Source of the DNA: Ceratorhiza oryzae-sativae | Taxonomy: Eukaryota > Basidiomycota > Agaricomycetes > Cantharellales > Ceratobasidiaceae | Direction: 5' to 3' | Assembly: GCA_030998015.1 (NCBI GenBank) | Contig: JARWMV010000004.1 | Coordinates: 124,001-188,000 of the forward strand | DNA length: 64,000 nucleotides | Made by a program: the position numbers and the translations under genes | The notes under the pieces: generated by a model | What the model saw: the letters and a program-made list of their open reading frames with translations, nothing else | Database searches by the model: none | Told to the model about the DNA's origin: nothing | In this document: positions 34,560 to 46,249 of the stretch, in pieces | How positions within the stretch are numbered: the stretch's first letter is position 1 | Layout of the letters: each line of letters begins with the position of its first letter

Positions 34560-35826
34560 TGCTTTTCTGGTCTGTCCTTGGCAGATCCACACCTGAGCTA
34601 AAACGGGCACCTGCCACGACCGCATTCGGCGTCGGAAGCGCTCCTATGGAAGCCAAGTTATATATTTGACAATATGCCAAGACGCTCGGGTGATTGGTCA
34701 GCACTCGGCGACAAGAATAGACAGCGCTTGCCCAGGTGTGGTCGCTTTAGGCTGCGCGGCGACTGCGTGACACCCCTGGTGTCCCAGGCACATCGTTCCA
34801 CGTCGTCCATAGGGCGTCCACCTTGGCAGAAAAAACTGTATGGAAAGTCCAGCTGGACGTCTATACATAGAAGCCGCGCCCAGACGCTCAATGACGCCAA
34901 CGCCTCAGATCGAGTGGCGTAATCTTAGGATTCACAGGTTCGCCGACCCGAGAATAAACTCGGGATTAGTCGTGTGCTTGGCATCGCACTATAAATTGCA
35001 TCCCACAAATTTATTCTGTCGCCTGTCCTCGCCGAGCCTCCGAGGAGCCTATTATTGAAGCCGTGGCGTGTTGTTCATGACGCGCTGGATGGGCCTGGGG
35101 AATCAACACATATTCTGGTGGGTACGGGTGCCGCTTTGGGAGTGTGTATGTTTGGGAATTGGAACACACTGGAACATGTCGTGAGAGCATCAGCCAAAAT
35201 GTTATCTCCGCGATCTATTTTTATCTCACACGCATTGGCTGCTTGCGTACACCAATTCCAGTCTCAGCTCACCCATGGCTCAAGAGCCGGTTTCCCTCGG
35301 TGGCTGTACCCCCTTCGACACGCACGCCGGTTTATGAAGAATACAAATCCACGTGACCCCCAACCTCTCTCTCTGCAAATTCGGAACCGGCCTGTTCTCC
35401 GAGTAAGAAAATGGATTCAAATCCCTCATGGTCCGAGTCCTGTGCCTCTTCAATCCCCCGGAACGGGTCACAATCCCATGAAGTACGGAGGAGCAACTTG
35501 GGTAAATTCACATGCCCGGGCTCGAGGCGCAAAGGTTGAGGCTTACTCACACAGTAAGGCTTATTAAATCGTTCACTTTATGGTTTTGGCGCCATGGAAG
35601 TACATACCACGCCCACATTGATTGCATATCGGTTGCTCCGGCCTTCCGACTACACATGCATAAAATTGAGCCATGTAGAGACATAGAATAATAGACGACA
35701 CGTTTCAGCTCATCAGCCCGAGCAAATCTTACGCACGCCATCGACAATGATGTGTCAGGAACTGTTGCGATCTGCCATGTACTCCGTTTATAATCACATC
35801 CTCGCAGCCTACATCATGCGTCTAAG
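34560..35826. other. Intergenic stretch without recognised genes
   Basis: Several open frames overlap here on both strands, but none shows a family motif, consistent splicing or a coherent start. I see nothing supportable. Confidence 0.35.
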
Positions 35827-36840
35827 TTGATTAATAAAGAAATCGTCTCGCTTCGGCCAGACGAAGCGAAACTGCGGCGGACCTCCCCAATTCCCAATCA
35901 AATTCCTCGAGAGACCTTAGTCATGATTTTTGAGCGAGTTTGTGCTACGGACGATCCATGGAATCTCACATCCTGCTTCCGTGGACCCGATCCCCTGCAT
36001 TTTCACTTGCTATTTCTGCAGTTTGTTCTGGAAGGCGTTCTCTGGCGCTCGAGTTGCCCTTGATATAGTCTTGTATTGATCAAGTTATTTGAGGATGTGG
36101 TAATCATCCAAACCTTCGGCCGTGGGTCGAGCGGTCGGAGTTCACCCCTCACTCTTCGAGTTTTGGGAGGTCCGAAAGCTGCTGGGATAATGGTGTTTAC
36201 CCCATCTCGAGTCCCTCGGCTCACCGAGTGCTTGAAATAGATTGCGCCCCGTGTATGCACACTTGAAATTCAACTACAAATAGATCACACCAGTTGATTG
36301 ATTCTCTGGTGACATCTTATGGGAGCTTTGGCAGATTTAGATTGAACAAGCACCTAAAAATAAGGAGTTAGATGCACACTCGATATCTTTTTACACAAAG
36401 GTTCTCAATCCCATCGGGCCTATTCTCTCGGTTCCTTCGGCGGATTACCAGGCTCTCTGTGAGCTGTTGTTGTATTCGCAGCGTTCAAATTCCACCTGCG
36501 ATTGACGAGTTGCGCCCGGAACACATTGGCGAACAATGTAGTCTCGTTCGGAAAGTCTTGGCTAACATGCTATCCTCGAACCTCTCTTTGCCCTACTTGG
36601 CGTTCATTAACTACTGGATCTCGAGGTTGATGCTCGTGTTGCTCAGATGTTACGCCTCAAATTGGCAGGGGCGCCGCGTTCTTCTGGGGATATGATCGTG
36701 CTTCTTGATGTTGGATCGGAATCTCTGGGGCTGAGCTCGGGTCTATCAGATGAGGAATTATGAGTCGCAGTTGCGCAGTCGTTCTTCAGTCGGACCAAGG
36801 TCAGGCGACTGTGCGTCTGCCCCAGCCACGCTCTTGAAGG
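35827..36840 (+). pseudogene. Relic of an F-box-like protein
   Basis: The first open segment contains PIPNQIPRETLVMIFERVC, similar in spacing to the F-box helices of Agaricomycete F-box proteins, and then breaks up. A further fragment at about 36490-36760 reads IPPAIDELRPEHIGEQ and later LDARVAQMLRLKLAGAP, separated by stops and frame changes. No continuous protein can be built with normal introns. F-box families are large and turn over quickly in these fungi, so a decayed copy is plausible. The assignment rests on a short motif only. Confidence 0.35.
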
Positions 36841-37574
36841 CGTTGATATGTCCCCACTCCGTTTATTTTTATTTATTTATTTTTTCAAGTACGCGCGCTC
36901 GATGAATGTTTCGTATTTAGCCAACGGTTGTAGGAAGTCTATGCATCAGGCCTGAGTGATGGCGAATCTGCTTGGTAGCCCTGTCTGAATACGCTGTATA
37001 TGCATGCGTCGTAGGTCGACCCGATCGGTCTTCAAGAAATGGTACGACTGCACACTTTGATCATGAATCTGTGTCTATCTATTCTCAAACCGGAAAATGA
37101 CCCTGAATGGACACAAGGCGACATTAAAGACTTGAGGAGGGACTCCTTACCTGCGTGCAGCCAGGCCCCTAGTGATGGTATGAATTTGTGTCACGTTGCG
37201 TTCAGATGGTTAATCATATCTCAGACATTCACCCACGGTCATGTATTACTGTTTTGGTAGCCGTAGGTGCGGGACCTAACATTCTAGCGAATTCCCTGTC
37301 CTTCTCCTCAAAGGCAGCGAAGTTGCACGACGCAAACCCAGTAGATATAAATGTAGAGCTGGGGAATTGGCGGAAACAACTGAAGGGAAGAAGCGGTAGA
37401 AGGATAGAATAAATCGGCGACGATGTTATTAGCGAGGTCAATCCATTGATACAAAGCTCCATGGTGATCAGCCTCTTGGGGAATCGTACCGCCCGAATCG
37501 GCTCGGGAACTGTGGCTGTGACTCTCCAGTATGTCACGTGACTAGGCGCGCCACCTAGCTCTCTCCTGACCGCG
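36841..37574. other. Intergenic region upstream of RAD17
   Basis: No gene was recognised. The last 50 bases contain promoter motifs listed separately. Confidence 0.4.
37533..37552 (+). promoter_or_regulatory. Palindromic CACGTG box and GGCGCGCC upstream of RAD17
   Basis: GTCACGTGAC at 37533-37542 is a perfect palindrome containing an E-box. GGCGCGCC at 37545-37552 is also palindromic and contains an E2F/MBF-like GGCGCG core. Both sit within 45 bp of the ATG. A cell-cycle link fits RAD17 but is inferred. Confidence 0.35.
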
Positions 37575-40249
37575 ATGGCGCGCAAATCGCCCACGAAACC
37601 GCCACTTCGAAAAAACAAGCTGAAGCGAAGCACACTTTCATCCGACTCGCTTTTTGGATTTGGAACTCAAACCTCAGTGGGCTCTCAGACGGGCTCGCGA
37701 CAAGGTTCTCAGGCGGGCACCAGACAGGTGAGTTGATTCGGATTTCATGTTAAACCGAGTCTACTCACGCCGGGTTGAAAGCTTAGTGTGCCGAGGTTTA
37801 CGCTTAGCCAGAACCAACGTACGAGTCCTAGCGAACAGGTGATTGATCTCACCGGCGACGATGACGATGATGAGCGGGCTCGAACGCCGATCCCGGTTCC
37901 GGCGATCAAGAAGGCTCGTAGAGCGAGTCCAACGCGAACGCGAACGCCGACGCCGACGCCACCTTTCAGGTCGAGCGGGTTCAGGCCAGCCCCAGCCAAT
38001 GTTGCAGGTGGAAGCGGGGAAGAAGACAGTTTGTGGGTTGATTTACACGCACCAGCTAGCCAGGTACGTGATGGGATTGGCCGACGAGGCTCGTATACTG
38101 ATATTGCCCCAGGAGACGCTTGCTGTACATCCAAAAAAGGTTGAAGATGTTCGACGATGGCTGACCGAAGCTCTCACTGGTGGTCCCACAGGAAAGCTGA
38201 CACGGTATCGGGTGCGTTCAACCCTTGATCAGCTACGCCTGGGCCTGATTTTGGTTTGCATTGGCAGAGGATTCTAGTTTTAACAGGCCCTTCTGGATGT
38301 GGCAAAACAGCAACACTGCGAGTTCTGGCGAACGAGTTGGATGCCGAGATAGTCGAGTGGTTTGCTAGTTCAGACGAATTTGTATCCGGGAGTGGAGATT
38401 ACAGTGCGGAGTCTCTTCTTCACAACGTCTGCCTATTTAACACGGTTGTGCAGACTATGAATCGGCTATCACTAAACTAGTTGCGTTCCTGGACCGCGCA
38501 AGCTCATACCACTCCCTCTCCCTCGCCTCAACCTCTACCACTCATCAACCTCCTTCCGATAAACAAAAGATCTTGCTTTTGGAGGACCTCCCCCCTCTTT
38601 CCCACTATCGCACAAAAGCAACCTTTCACGACGCGCTTGTACGGTATGCCGAAACCTTTCCCGGTCCTCCACTCGTCATTATCATATCAGACGCCGGGCT
38701 GAGGGCGGACGACACATATACCAGCGGGGGTCAAGACACATTGGACATTCGAAATGTTCTTCCGCCTGCGCTCTTGAATTCGCACTTTGTGATGCAGATC
38801 AAGTAAGCCCGTGCTCTCTCCTCCTCGTTTCGAGCTTGTAAATGACGATGAATTAGATTCAACCCGATCGCAGCAACATTGATGCGAAAAGCTCTCTCCG
38901 GAATTATTAGCAAGCAACTCTCGTTGCCAGTCACATCCAAAACGGGCCCTATCCCACGTGAAACACTGGATATACTAGTTGAAGCCTCGGGTGGGGATAT
39001 CAGGAGCGCGATCATGGCTGTTCAGTTTGCGTGCTCGGTTGGAGGAGCCGGACTAGGCAAGGTTTCACAAAAGGGGGGAAAGGGAAAGAGCGATAGGGAT
39101 GCTGGTGTCAAAGCCATGTGCGTTTGTTCTTTGAATCAAAATACAGAGAGTGTTGACAAAATGGCATGGTAGGTTCGCTGCGGTAACACGAAGAGAACAG
39201 GCGCTGGCACTATTCCATTTGCTCGGGAGGCTATTTTATAACAAACGTGGGTACCCGAGTTGGTTGACATGGCTCATTCAGTCGACTAATCGATGAGGTA
39301 CTAGGATACGGCGATCCTGACGAGCCGGGTGAGGAGCCTATACAAGTCTCGAAGCCACTACCCAACCACCTTAAGGAGTTCGAGCGCAGGACTTCAAAAG
39401 TAGATGTCGCGGTTAGTTATTTTCCATCCGTTTGCTTGCTATGGCTGAGAGTTACTGTAGGCAATGCATGCTGATTCGCCAGTGGATGCCTCTCTGTTCA
39501 CTCTATACGTTCAACACAACTATCCGCAATTCTGCGACGAGATGGACGAATGTTTGGGTATCGCCGACGCGTTGAGTCTGGCAGACGGAGGAATGGGCGT
39601 ATTGGACGATGGGGTACGACTCTGCATTCGTAATAGTTCAGCTGCTGATTTATCTTGGTGCATAGCCAACAATGTCTTCTGCACTAGCTCACCACGCATT
39701 TGAACACGTTGCGCGCTCGACACTCCTTGCCTTGCCGTCACCTGTCCCACGCAGATCACAAGTGACGAGAAAACCAGGCTGGTTTGCCGCTCGAACAAAA
39801 GAACGAGAGGCGGAAGGTGCAGTGGAAGATGTGAAAACCTGGCTGAACGAGCGCGGAGGATGGGATCGACGGAGCGTAGTGCTAGACGCTGGGGTTGTAC
39901 TAAATCAGATGGGTACAAAAGGTTGGTCTGGTTCCGCTCATGGACTGTTTGGCGTAGGCCACCCTCGATCGCTGTCATGCGGGGCTAGGGAAAGTCGCTG
40001 TACGGAATGCTCGATCCGAACTGATCTGTGCCTTTTACAGCGCTGCCGTCTGTCAAACTTTTCTCTTCATTTCGGTGGGACACTGCAGCGGGTTTGGGTG
40101 AGACCCTGGGGGAAGAGGAGGCTGTTGAGATGAACAGGCCAGACGTGGATCTGGATGAACTGGAAAAACGAGCCGCGCGTGTGGGCAAGGCGGACAAGAA
40201 GCTGGTGGAAAAGGGGTGGCTTAGCGATGATGACATCGATGACTTTTAG
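37575..40249 (+). CDS. RAD17: RAD17 DNA-damage checkpoint clamp loader
   Basis: AAA+ ATPase that, with RFC2-5, loads the 9-1-1 checkpoint clamp at damaged DNA. It starts MARKSPTKPPLRKN, followed by a Ser/Thr/Pro-rich basic leader and an acidic stretch. KKVEDVRRWL precedes LVLTGPSGCGKTATLRVL (Walker A, about 38277-38330). ILLLEDLPPL is the Walker B region (about 38571-38600). VIIISDAG, KFNPIAATLMRKALSGI, GGDIRSAIMAVQFAC and VTRREQALALFHLLGRLFYNK are further conserved RAD17 blocks. The C-terminus (PSVKLFSSFRW, then an acidic end DDDIDDF) stops at 40249. About nine introns were found, including one at 38403-38452 that restores EFVSGSGDY to NYESAITKLV. All join in phase, so the gene looks intact. 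Confidence 0.9.
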
Positions 40250-40889
40250 GGGTCGCTGGCCGTAACTTATTTGCATAAATGCGCGATTCGTATCGGAGTG
40301 TAATAATTTGTCAGTTCTCTTAGTAGGACTGGTCTACGTTAATTTATATCAAGCGGACATTCTTATTCACGGGCTTGGGTCGGACTAGTGGCCTATTCCT
40401 TCACGACGTCTGTTTGGACTGAGACCACCTTAATCATCAGAGTGTGACATTGAGATAGCAATTTCGGAGCTGCCTATAACTCAGATTACTATGCTTATTG
40501 GTGTTTCACATAGAGTTGGCGAACCGCTTATTTTTTGATCAAATAAATGCCGACGACTCTTCTTACTTTCTGAGTGCAGTATGAGAATCGGTACTAAATA
40601 AATGATACCAAAATGGTCGCGCAGGTGGGTTTGATCGGCTGCCAGAAAGAAAATTAGCCTTGACAGATAGTTGAGGAATACCTCAGTACTGTAGACGGGG
40701 AACTTTTTAGTTTTCTCTGTCAATCCATTCCCTTCGTCTGTGTGTGGTCACTTTGGTCTCTTACGAAATCTCTCAAGCATGCTAGTTCGTGCGAAAAACG
40801 CTCCAAAAGGTCGGCTCTATTTCATCAAAAGAATAAGTGTCCCGCTAACTTTATGTGAAATAGCGATAAGCTTTTGGCCCTCTTGTAGT
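40250..40889. other. Intergenic region between RAD17 and the P450 relic
   Basis: No gene was found. It contains the inverted repeat pair at 40491-40553 and 40809-40872. Confidence 0.4.
40491..40872. repeat. Imperfect inverted repeat pair of about 62 bp with a 255-bp spacer
   Basis: The reverse complement of 40491-40553 aligns with 40809-40872 at roughly 75-80 % by eye, sharing blocks such as TCAAAA, ATAAG and TATGTGAAA. Terminal inverted repeats of a small decayed DNA transposon are one explanation. The right arm ends 20 bp before the truncated 5' end of the P450 relic. Confidence 0.5.
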
Positions 40890-41830
40890 GCGCCGGAACA
40901 GCAGAAGACTCATTTACCTCGAAACTATCACAAACTGAGGATATTCTGCCCATTCATGAGGAAATCAGTGAAGAAGTCAAGATGGTTCCCTTAGCGTTTC
41001 ATGGGCCTAGTAAATTAGTAACCCAATGTATCACAGCGCGTTTCAGACATGTTCTACACCGCCGGATCACACACCACCGTGTCCGCAATGCAGACCTTCT
41101 TCCTCACGATGACACCCCACCCAGAGGTCGAGGCCAAAGCTCAAGCAAAGGTCATCTTGTTCCTCGAACGGCGCTCAATAGCCGATGGTGCCCAGGGCAT
41201 GATTCTTCCCACCGATCGACCCAACGTGCCGCACATAAGCGCAATGATTCGCGAGCTTTTGCGCTGGCACTAAATTGTACCCGTAATTGCACGCCAGTCA
41301 AGAACTGAAGACGATAACGACGTCGTCTACGGAGGTACCAGATATCGAATTCCTGCTCAAACGACCATTCTAGCCAACCTGTGGTATGTTTCACTCTACT
41401 TAGCATATATTTCAAGATTTTATTACTATTAATAGGCACTGTATCCACAATCCCGATGTCTATGAGAACGCAGAGCGATTCACGCCCGAACGTTTTTGGT
41501 TGACAAATCCGCCTCCAGACCCGGAGGTATATGCGTTTGGATCCAGTCGGAGGCAAGTGTGCCGAAAACCCATTGGCCTGATTGGGGTTTGTTAGTTTGG
41601 TTTAGGAGCTGTCCGGGCATTCATATTGCACAACAGTCAATATGGATCTCGATAAAGTGCATGCCAAATCAAGGTTTTCTAACATCTGCCAATGGCATTA
41701 CAGTATTACATTTGCAAAATTTGCGGTGACCAAGGCTAAAGATGACAACGGAGTGGATGCCGTACGCAAAGAGCTTTACACGATCGGAGTAGTTAGGCGA
41801 GTCTATTTACTAACTAAGCTAAGCTATTAA
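40890..41830 (+). pseudogene. Cytochrome P450 relic, 5'-truncated with a nonsense codon
   Basis: Begins abruptly with GTAEDSFTSKLSQTED, equivalent to the middle of the intact P450 at 42500-44714. It then shows the I-helix FYTAGSHTTVSA (about 41045-41080), PTDRPNVPHISA and the K-helix IRELLRWH. The next codon is TAA at about 41272, where the intact copy has Pro (WHPIVPV). Downstream exons still read IVPVIARQS, CIHNPDVYENAERFTPERF and PDPEVYAFGSSRR, but the heme cysteine segment is scrambled (LSGHSYCT). The last part retains FAVTKAKDDNG. The whole N-terminal half is missing. This is a decayed tandem copy. Confidence 0.8.
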
Positions 41831-42499
41831 TCACGAGTGACTACACATATAGCCACCCGCTGCCGTCCAATTGCTCAATTATTCCAAGGGAAGGCTGCAA
41901 GGAGTGACCGCATTCAACTCTTGAGTAGGGTATACGCCAAACGCAATTATGTTTTTCTTGGTGTCTGTTTTCCATGGGATTGATATCACAATAAATCGTT
42001 TTATTTGTTGCTTTGTTGAATGACAAATACGATGAACAGCTCTGTATTTTTTCAAGCATATGATTGATATATCCAGACTGTTGTTGTGATTCCATACTTT
42101 AGGAGCCTTCGGGTCTTTTTTCGCCTTAGCTCTGGGAAACCAAGACAGAATCCTTGCGGTGATGACACCAAGAGCAATGCAAACTTGTACGTCAATGTTT
42201 CGCCCATCTCCAATAATGTGGCACCAAAAAAAAACCCCGTTTGGGTGATATTTTCGCTGGCACATTGCTTTGACTATCCTCGGGATCAACTGTATTTACA
42301 TTTCACGAACCCTTAATCTGACATAATCATTAGTGCGCTTCGGTCCGAACAGAAGTCGGTCAAGCCACTCCGTCGAGTGGGAGGTTCAGTCCCGCAGCAT
42401 CTCGTTCCAACTTGACCACCACACCACAGAGTTCTGCAAGCGTAAATTCACGTAGCTCAGGCAGAGATAGAAATAGCGCGTTCTGTTTCCCTCAGAGAC
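41831..42499. other. Intergenic region upstream of the intact P450
   Basis: No gene was recognised. The minus-strand open frame at 41879-42289 has no family features. Confidence 0.4.
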
Positions 42500-44714
42500 A
42501 TGGACGCTTGGTTATTGCCGACAGCCCTTGGTGGATTGTCTCTTGCAGTACATTGGTGGTATAACTCGCGTCATTCTGTTCCTCTTCCCCCTGGCCCAAA
42601 AGGCCATCCGATATTTGGGAGCGCTGCCGACGTAAGTAACCGCCATTTTAGGAGCCCATCTTTAACTTGTACCTTAGGTCGCGAACGCAGAATCATCTTG
42701 GGCTAAATTCGCAGAGTATGCAGATCAATATGGTACGCCCCTCAACACATCGTTCAAATTCCCTGTTCAACGATTCGCAGGACCCCTGGTATCCATCAGG
42801 ATGTTTCATCGGTACATAATCATCCTGTCAGATCCCGGATTGGTAACCGAATTGTTTGAAAAACGAGCTGCAAACTATTCTGACAAGAGGCCGAACGGAA
42901 TGGCCAAATTGTAAGTGACTTTGATGTTCATCTGACCAGCATTGATGGGGTTGTTTCCTAGGACTGGTTGGGACAAGGATATCTTTTTCATGTCATACGG
43001 ACCGCTACTCAAGAAATATCGAACGATGCTGAACCGTGCGCTCAACAACCGTATTTCGCTCGACTATATCCCGTTGCAACAACGCGAAGTTCAGAGGTTC
43101 ATGGGACGTCTACTGAAATCCCCTGAAAGTTTCATGAAACATGTTCACTTGCAAGTTGCATCCCCAATTCCTGATGGAGCATGGCTGACGATCTATCGCT
43201 TGCATTAAGGCTAGCGGCGAGCATAGCAGTTCGGATAGCATATGGACATAAGGTAGAATCAGATGAAGATGAATTTGTTCGAACTGCGGAAGAGGATATG
43301 GCAGGGTTTTCTGAAAGTGCGTTAATATTTTAAAGCCTAGGATTTTACTGACGGAGTCACAACAGCCTTGCGACCTTGGAACTGGGGAGTTAATATTATT
43401 CCCTTCCGTGAGTTTGTCAACGCGTTCGCGTGCACCCTAACTCACTGTTCACTCTAGTAAGATACCTCCCACTTCGCTTTCCTGTATTTCCTTTTCAACG
43501 CCGCGCTCTGGAACTAAAACGCATCCATACTGCTCACTGCGAGAGGCCATTTAAGTTTGTCATGGATCAAATGGTACTTTAACTTGGGTAGGGTGGGTCG
43601 GTTGAGTCAGGCGGCCTACCTGGTTCCCTTTTTTTCTTTTTCTTCGCCGCTGATGTTCTGATAATATACAATCTGTAGGCATTGGGGACTGCAGAGGACT
43701 CTTTTACTTCCAAACTCCTGCAAGACGAAAACGGGCTTTCTGTAGATGATGAAACAAAGGCACACATCAAGGTATTTGTCCATTGTGTTGTCTTTCTATA
43801 TAGGCTAAAGCATGGCTATGATTAGTCGATAGCCTCGAGTTTGTACGCAGCAGGATCGGATACAACCGTGTCTGGTGTCCAGTCTTTTTTCCTGGCGATG
43901 GCCCTGTATCCTGAGGTGCAAGATAGAGCGCAAGCCGAAATAGATGCATATATCAAAGAGCATTATCCGACAGAAGCTTCACACGTCATGATCTCGCCTG
44001 CGGATCGACCAAATTTACCGTATACGAGTGCACTCGTACGAGAGGTTTTGCGTTGGCACCCAATTGTTCCTGTTGTCGCTCACCGCTCAGGCCAAGATGA
44101 TGATAACTATGTGGCTTCGCAAGGCAAAACCTATAGGATCCCTGCCGGAACTCTTATTTTGGTCAACGTTTGGTGCGATGCGTACTGTGCGGGCAGATCT
44201 ACATTACTGACAAGGTTTTATAGGAAAATCATGCACAACCCCGAAGTATACAAGCAGCCTAGTCGGTTCATGCCTGAGCGCTTCCTCGTCGAAAATCCTC
44301 CGCCCGAGCCAGAGAATTATGTGTTTGGCTTTGGACGAAGGTCTGTCGTCGGATTGTTGTCTAGATTGCTAAACTGAGTCTGCTAATCAGGATATGTCCG
44401 GGTCTGCACATTGCGCAACAATCCATGTGGACTTCAATCAGGTTGGTTCTCGCTTGTTGCGACGAACGACGGGCTGACTAGGCAAGTAGCAATCTGCTCG
44501 CCAATTTTACGATTACCAAAGCGAAGGATGAGAGTGGCGCGGAAATAATCCCTGAAGAACAGTACTCTGATGTTATCATCAGGTTAGTCAGATCCCTTGT
44601 CCAGATAATTCCCCAGTTAAACCAAAATACGCATATAGCCACCCATCGCCGTTTCCATGCTCTATCACACCCCGAGAATTCCGTCGTGAATGGCTAGAAG
44701 GAAACACTGAATAG
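42500..44714 (+). CDS. Cytochrome P450 monooxygenase (microsomal class II type)
   Basis: The N-terminal anchor (WLLPTALGGLSLAVHWWY) is followed by the Pro-rich hinge PLPPGPKGHPIFG. Later exons give SIRMFHRYIIILSDPGLV, GPLLKKYRTMLNRAL, the I-helix AAGSDTTVSG (about 43849-43878), the K-helix LVREVLRWHP, RFMPERF and FGFGRR, joined by splicing to ICPGLHIA. The heme-binding FGxGRxxCPG is therefore complete. About a dozen small introns are present; the one at 43151-43209 needs a GC-AG border to give HVHLLAASIAVRIAYGHK. The C-terminus runs through FTITKAKDESG to the stop at 44714. It resembles the large basidiomycete P450 group annotated as O-methylsterigmatocystin oxidoreductase-like, but that name says little about the substrate, which is unknown. 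Decayed copies lie on both sides. Confidence 0.85.
43151..43209 (+). other. GC-AG intron in the P450 gene
   Basis: The donor is GCAAGT and the acceptor TTAAG. It keeps HVHL-LAASIAVRIA in phase. Using the GT at 43156 instead shifts the frame and stops within about 15 codons. Confidence 0.55.
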
Positions 44715-44826
44715 TTGTAAAATCCTGTAAATGTATCAACGTGATCGACGCTTCTAGACAACCAAAGTCGCTTTCCTGAATGCTGCTGTATAGCGTCAGA
44801 GCTGATCATACACTAAGGCTAATTTT

Positions 44827-46161
44827 TTATATGAAGAGTTTCTCCAACATATCCAGATCGTGTTGTTTTGTCATCACCCCACCCCTTTCGGCACCGCCTG
44901 GCCACTTAATCCCATTGTCGTTTATTCCGGCGGGGTAGCGGGCAATGCCATCTTCGCCGCACCAATCAAAGTCTACTAGCACCCTACTGGTGGACCCTTC
45001 TTGTTCAATAACTAGAACGTTGGGTGAACAAAGGTCACCGAATACCAGGTTACTGCTGCACAAAAGCTCAACTGCAGTTCGGACATCTCTTTGAATTGCC
45101 TCCTTTCCTGCAGCGGATGCATTCTCCGGGAGCCAACCGTCAAGAGAGACAGACTGAATGTGTTCCATTATGATGCGATGGAACGCTTTAGAACGCGTTG
45201 GAGCCTTGTAGAATAGTACGGGGGGAGCAAGTTGTTTGCTTGCCAGAAGTTAATGCGTCTGAATGTTGTACTACTCGGCAAACTTGATAACGATGTCTTT
45301 CCCAGAATTGGTGACGCCGGTGAAAACCAGGCGCCTTGTGGAATGAAAGATGAAATATTTGTAGGTAAACCCAGCGATGCTGCCATCCAAGGCGCTATAT
45401 TCTTGAACATAGGAGAAGAATCGCATTAGGTTCTCTGATGGAGGTAGGGCTTTGGAAAGAGATTCGTAATATGTCGATAGTTGGGCAGTAGAAATTTTGA
45501 TCGCATGAAATACCCGAGTCAATCGCCTCAAGTGCGTGTCCTGCTGAGGGTGACGTCCGAGCCAGATGTAGTCCGTCGGGGGTTGAACGATGACGTGATC
45601 CAAGCAGACAGCTCCGAGAATACACATCCAGGGACCAGCGATGGCAATAAACAGGGATGGGCAACAGCAAGCCTTGCGGATCTATGATAGCTATTCCGAA
45701 GCGCGAGATCGTCGGGCAAGAACCACTAAACTCTACTTAAACTACATTTCCTTGGCTCCAGTAGATTCCATAGACTTCGACTGCCTGGATTGACGGGTCA
45801 CATCCACCCGTTCCTATTTCGTTCTTACTTTCGATAATGACGCAGCACATCTTGATTCCTGAAGCCGGGTTGGTGAATCCAATGACCCCATCGGGCTTAC
45901 AGTTTGCGACCGTTTTGTCCATGAAGATCTCTTGATTCAGTCAGACAATAAAGTTGTCCACCAAAGTTATCCAGCGAGCCTCGTCCGTGAGGTATATGCC
46001 CTGAGCATTATAGGCAAGATCCTGAATAATTTTGTACTCAGAAGCGGCAAGTTCGTCGGTAGCCTCCAGGGATTGTAAGAAGCGGTGGAACACGGGGTGA
46101 AAAAGCTGGACTTCAAGTCCTGTACGGCCCGCAGGTCGTCCATTGAAAATCGGGCTGGCAT
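44827..46161 (-). pseudogene. Protein-kinase-like gene of an Agaricomycete family, with three nonsense codons
   Basis: The conserved parts read LFHPVFHRFLQSLEATDEL, DKTVANCKPDGVIGF, VIIESKNEIGTGGCDPSIQA, CILGAVCLDHV, GSIAGFTYKYFIFHS, NLVFGDLCSPNVLV and VLVDFDWCGEDGIARYP. The last two match the catalytic-loop and DFG positions of the fungal kinase-like family (GDL.SPN, DFDW). Within one reading frame there are stops at 45941-45943 (TGA), 45271-45273 (TAG) and 45250-45252 (TAA). The beginning (MPARFSMDDLRAV) is in a different frame from the next segment. The gene is non-functional as shown. It lies opposite in orientation to the P450 copies and separates the second from the third. Confidence 0.65.
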
Positions 46162-46249
46162 CGTGGGTCTGTTGTTCTACAAAGGCGGGCGGGCGGATTG
46201 TGAGGGCGGCTGTTTGCTTCGTCCCCGTCTAATAGGCATCAGAGCTCAG

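Noticed and set aside
38403..38510. Apparent frameshift in RAD17 after the Walker A region
   Set aside because: A 50-nt intron with GTGCGG donor and GTGCAG acceptor joins GDY to NYESAITKLVAFLDR in phase.
42370..42420. B-box-like GGTTCAGTCCC suggested a tRNA gene
   Set aside because: No matching T-stem, acceptor stem or A box could be found around it.
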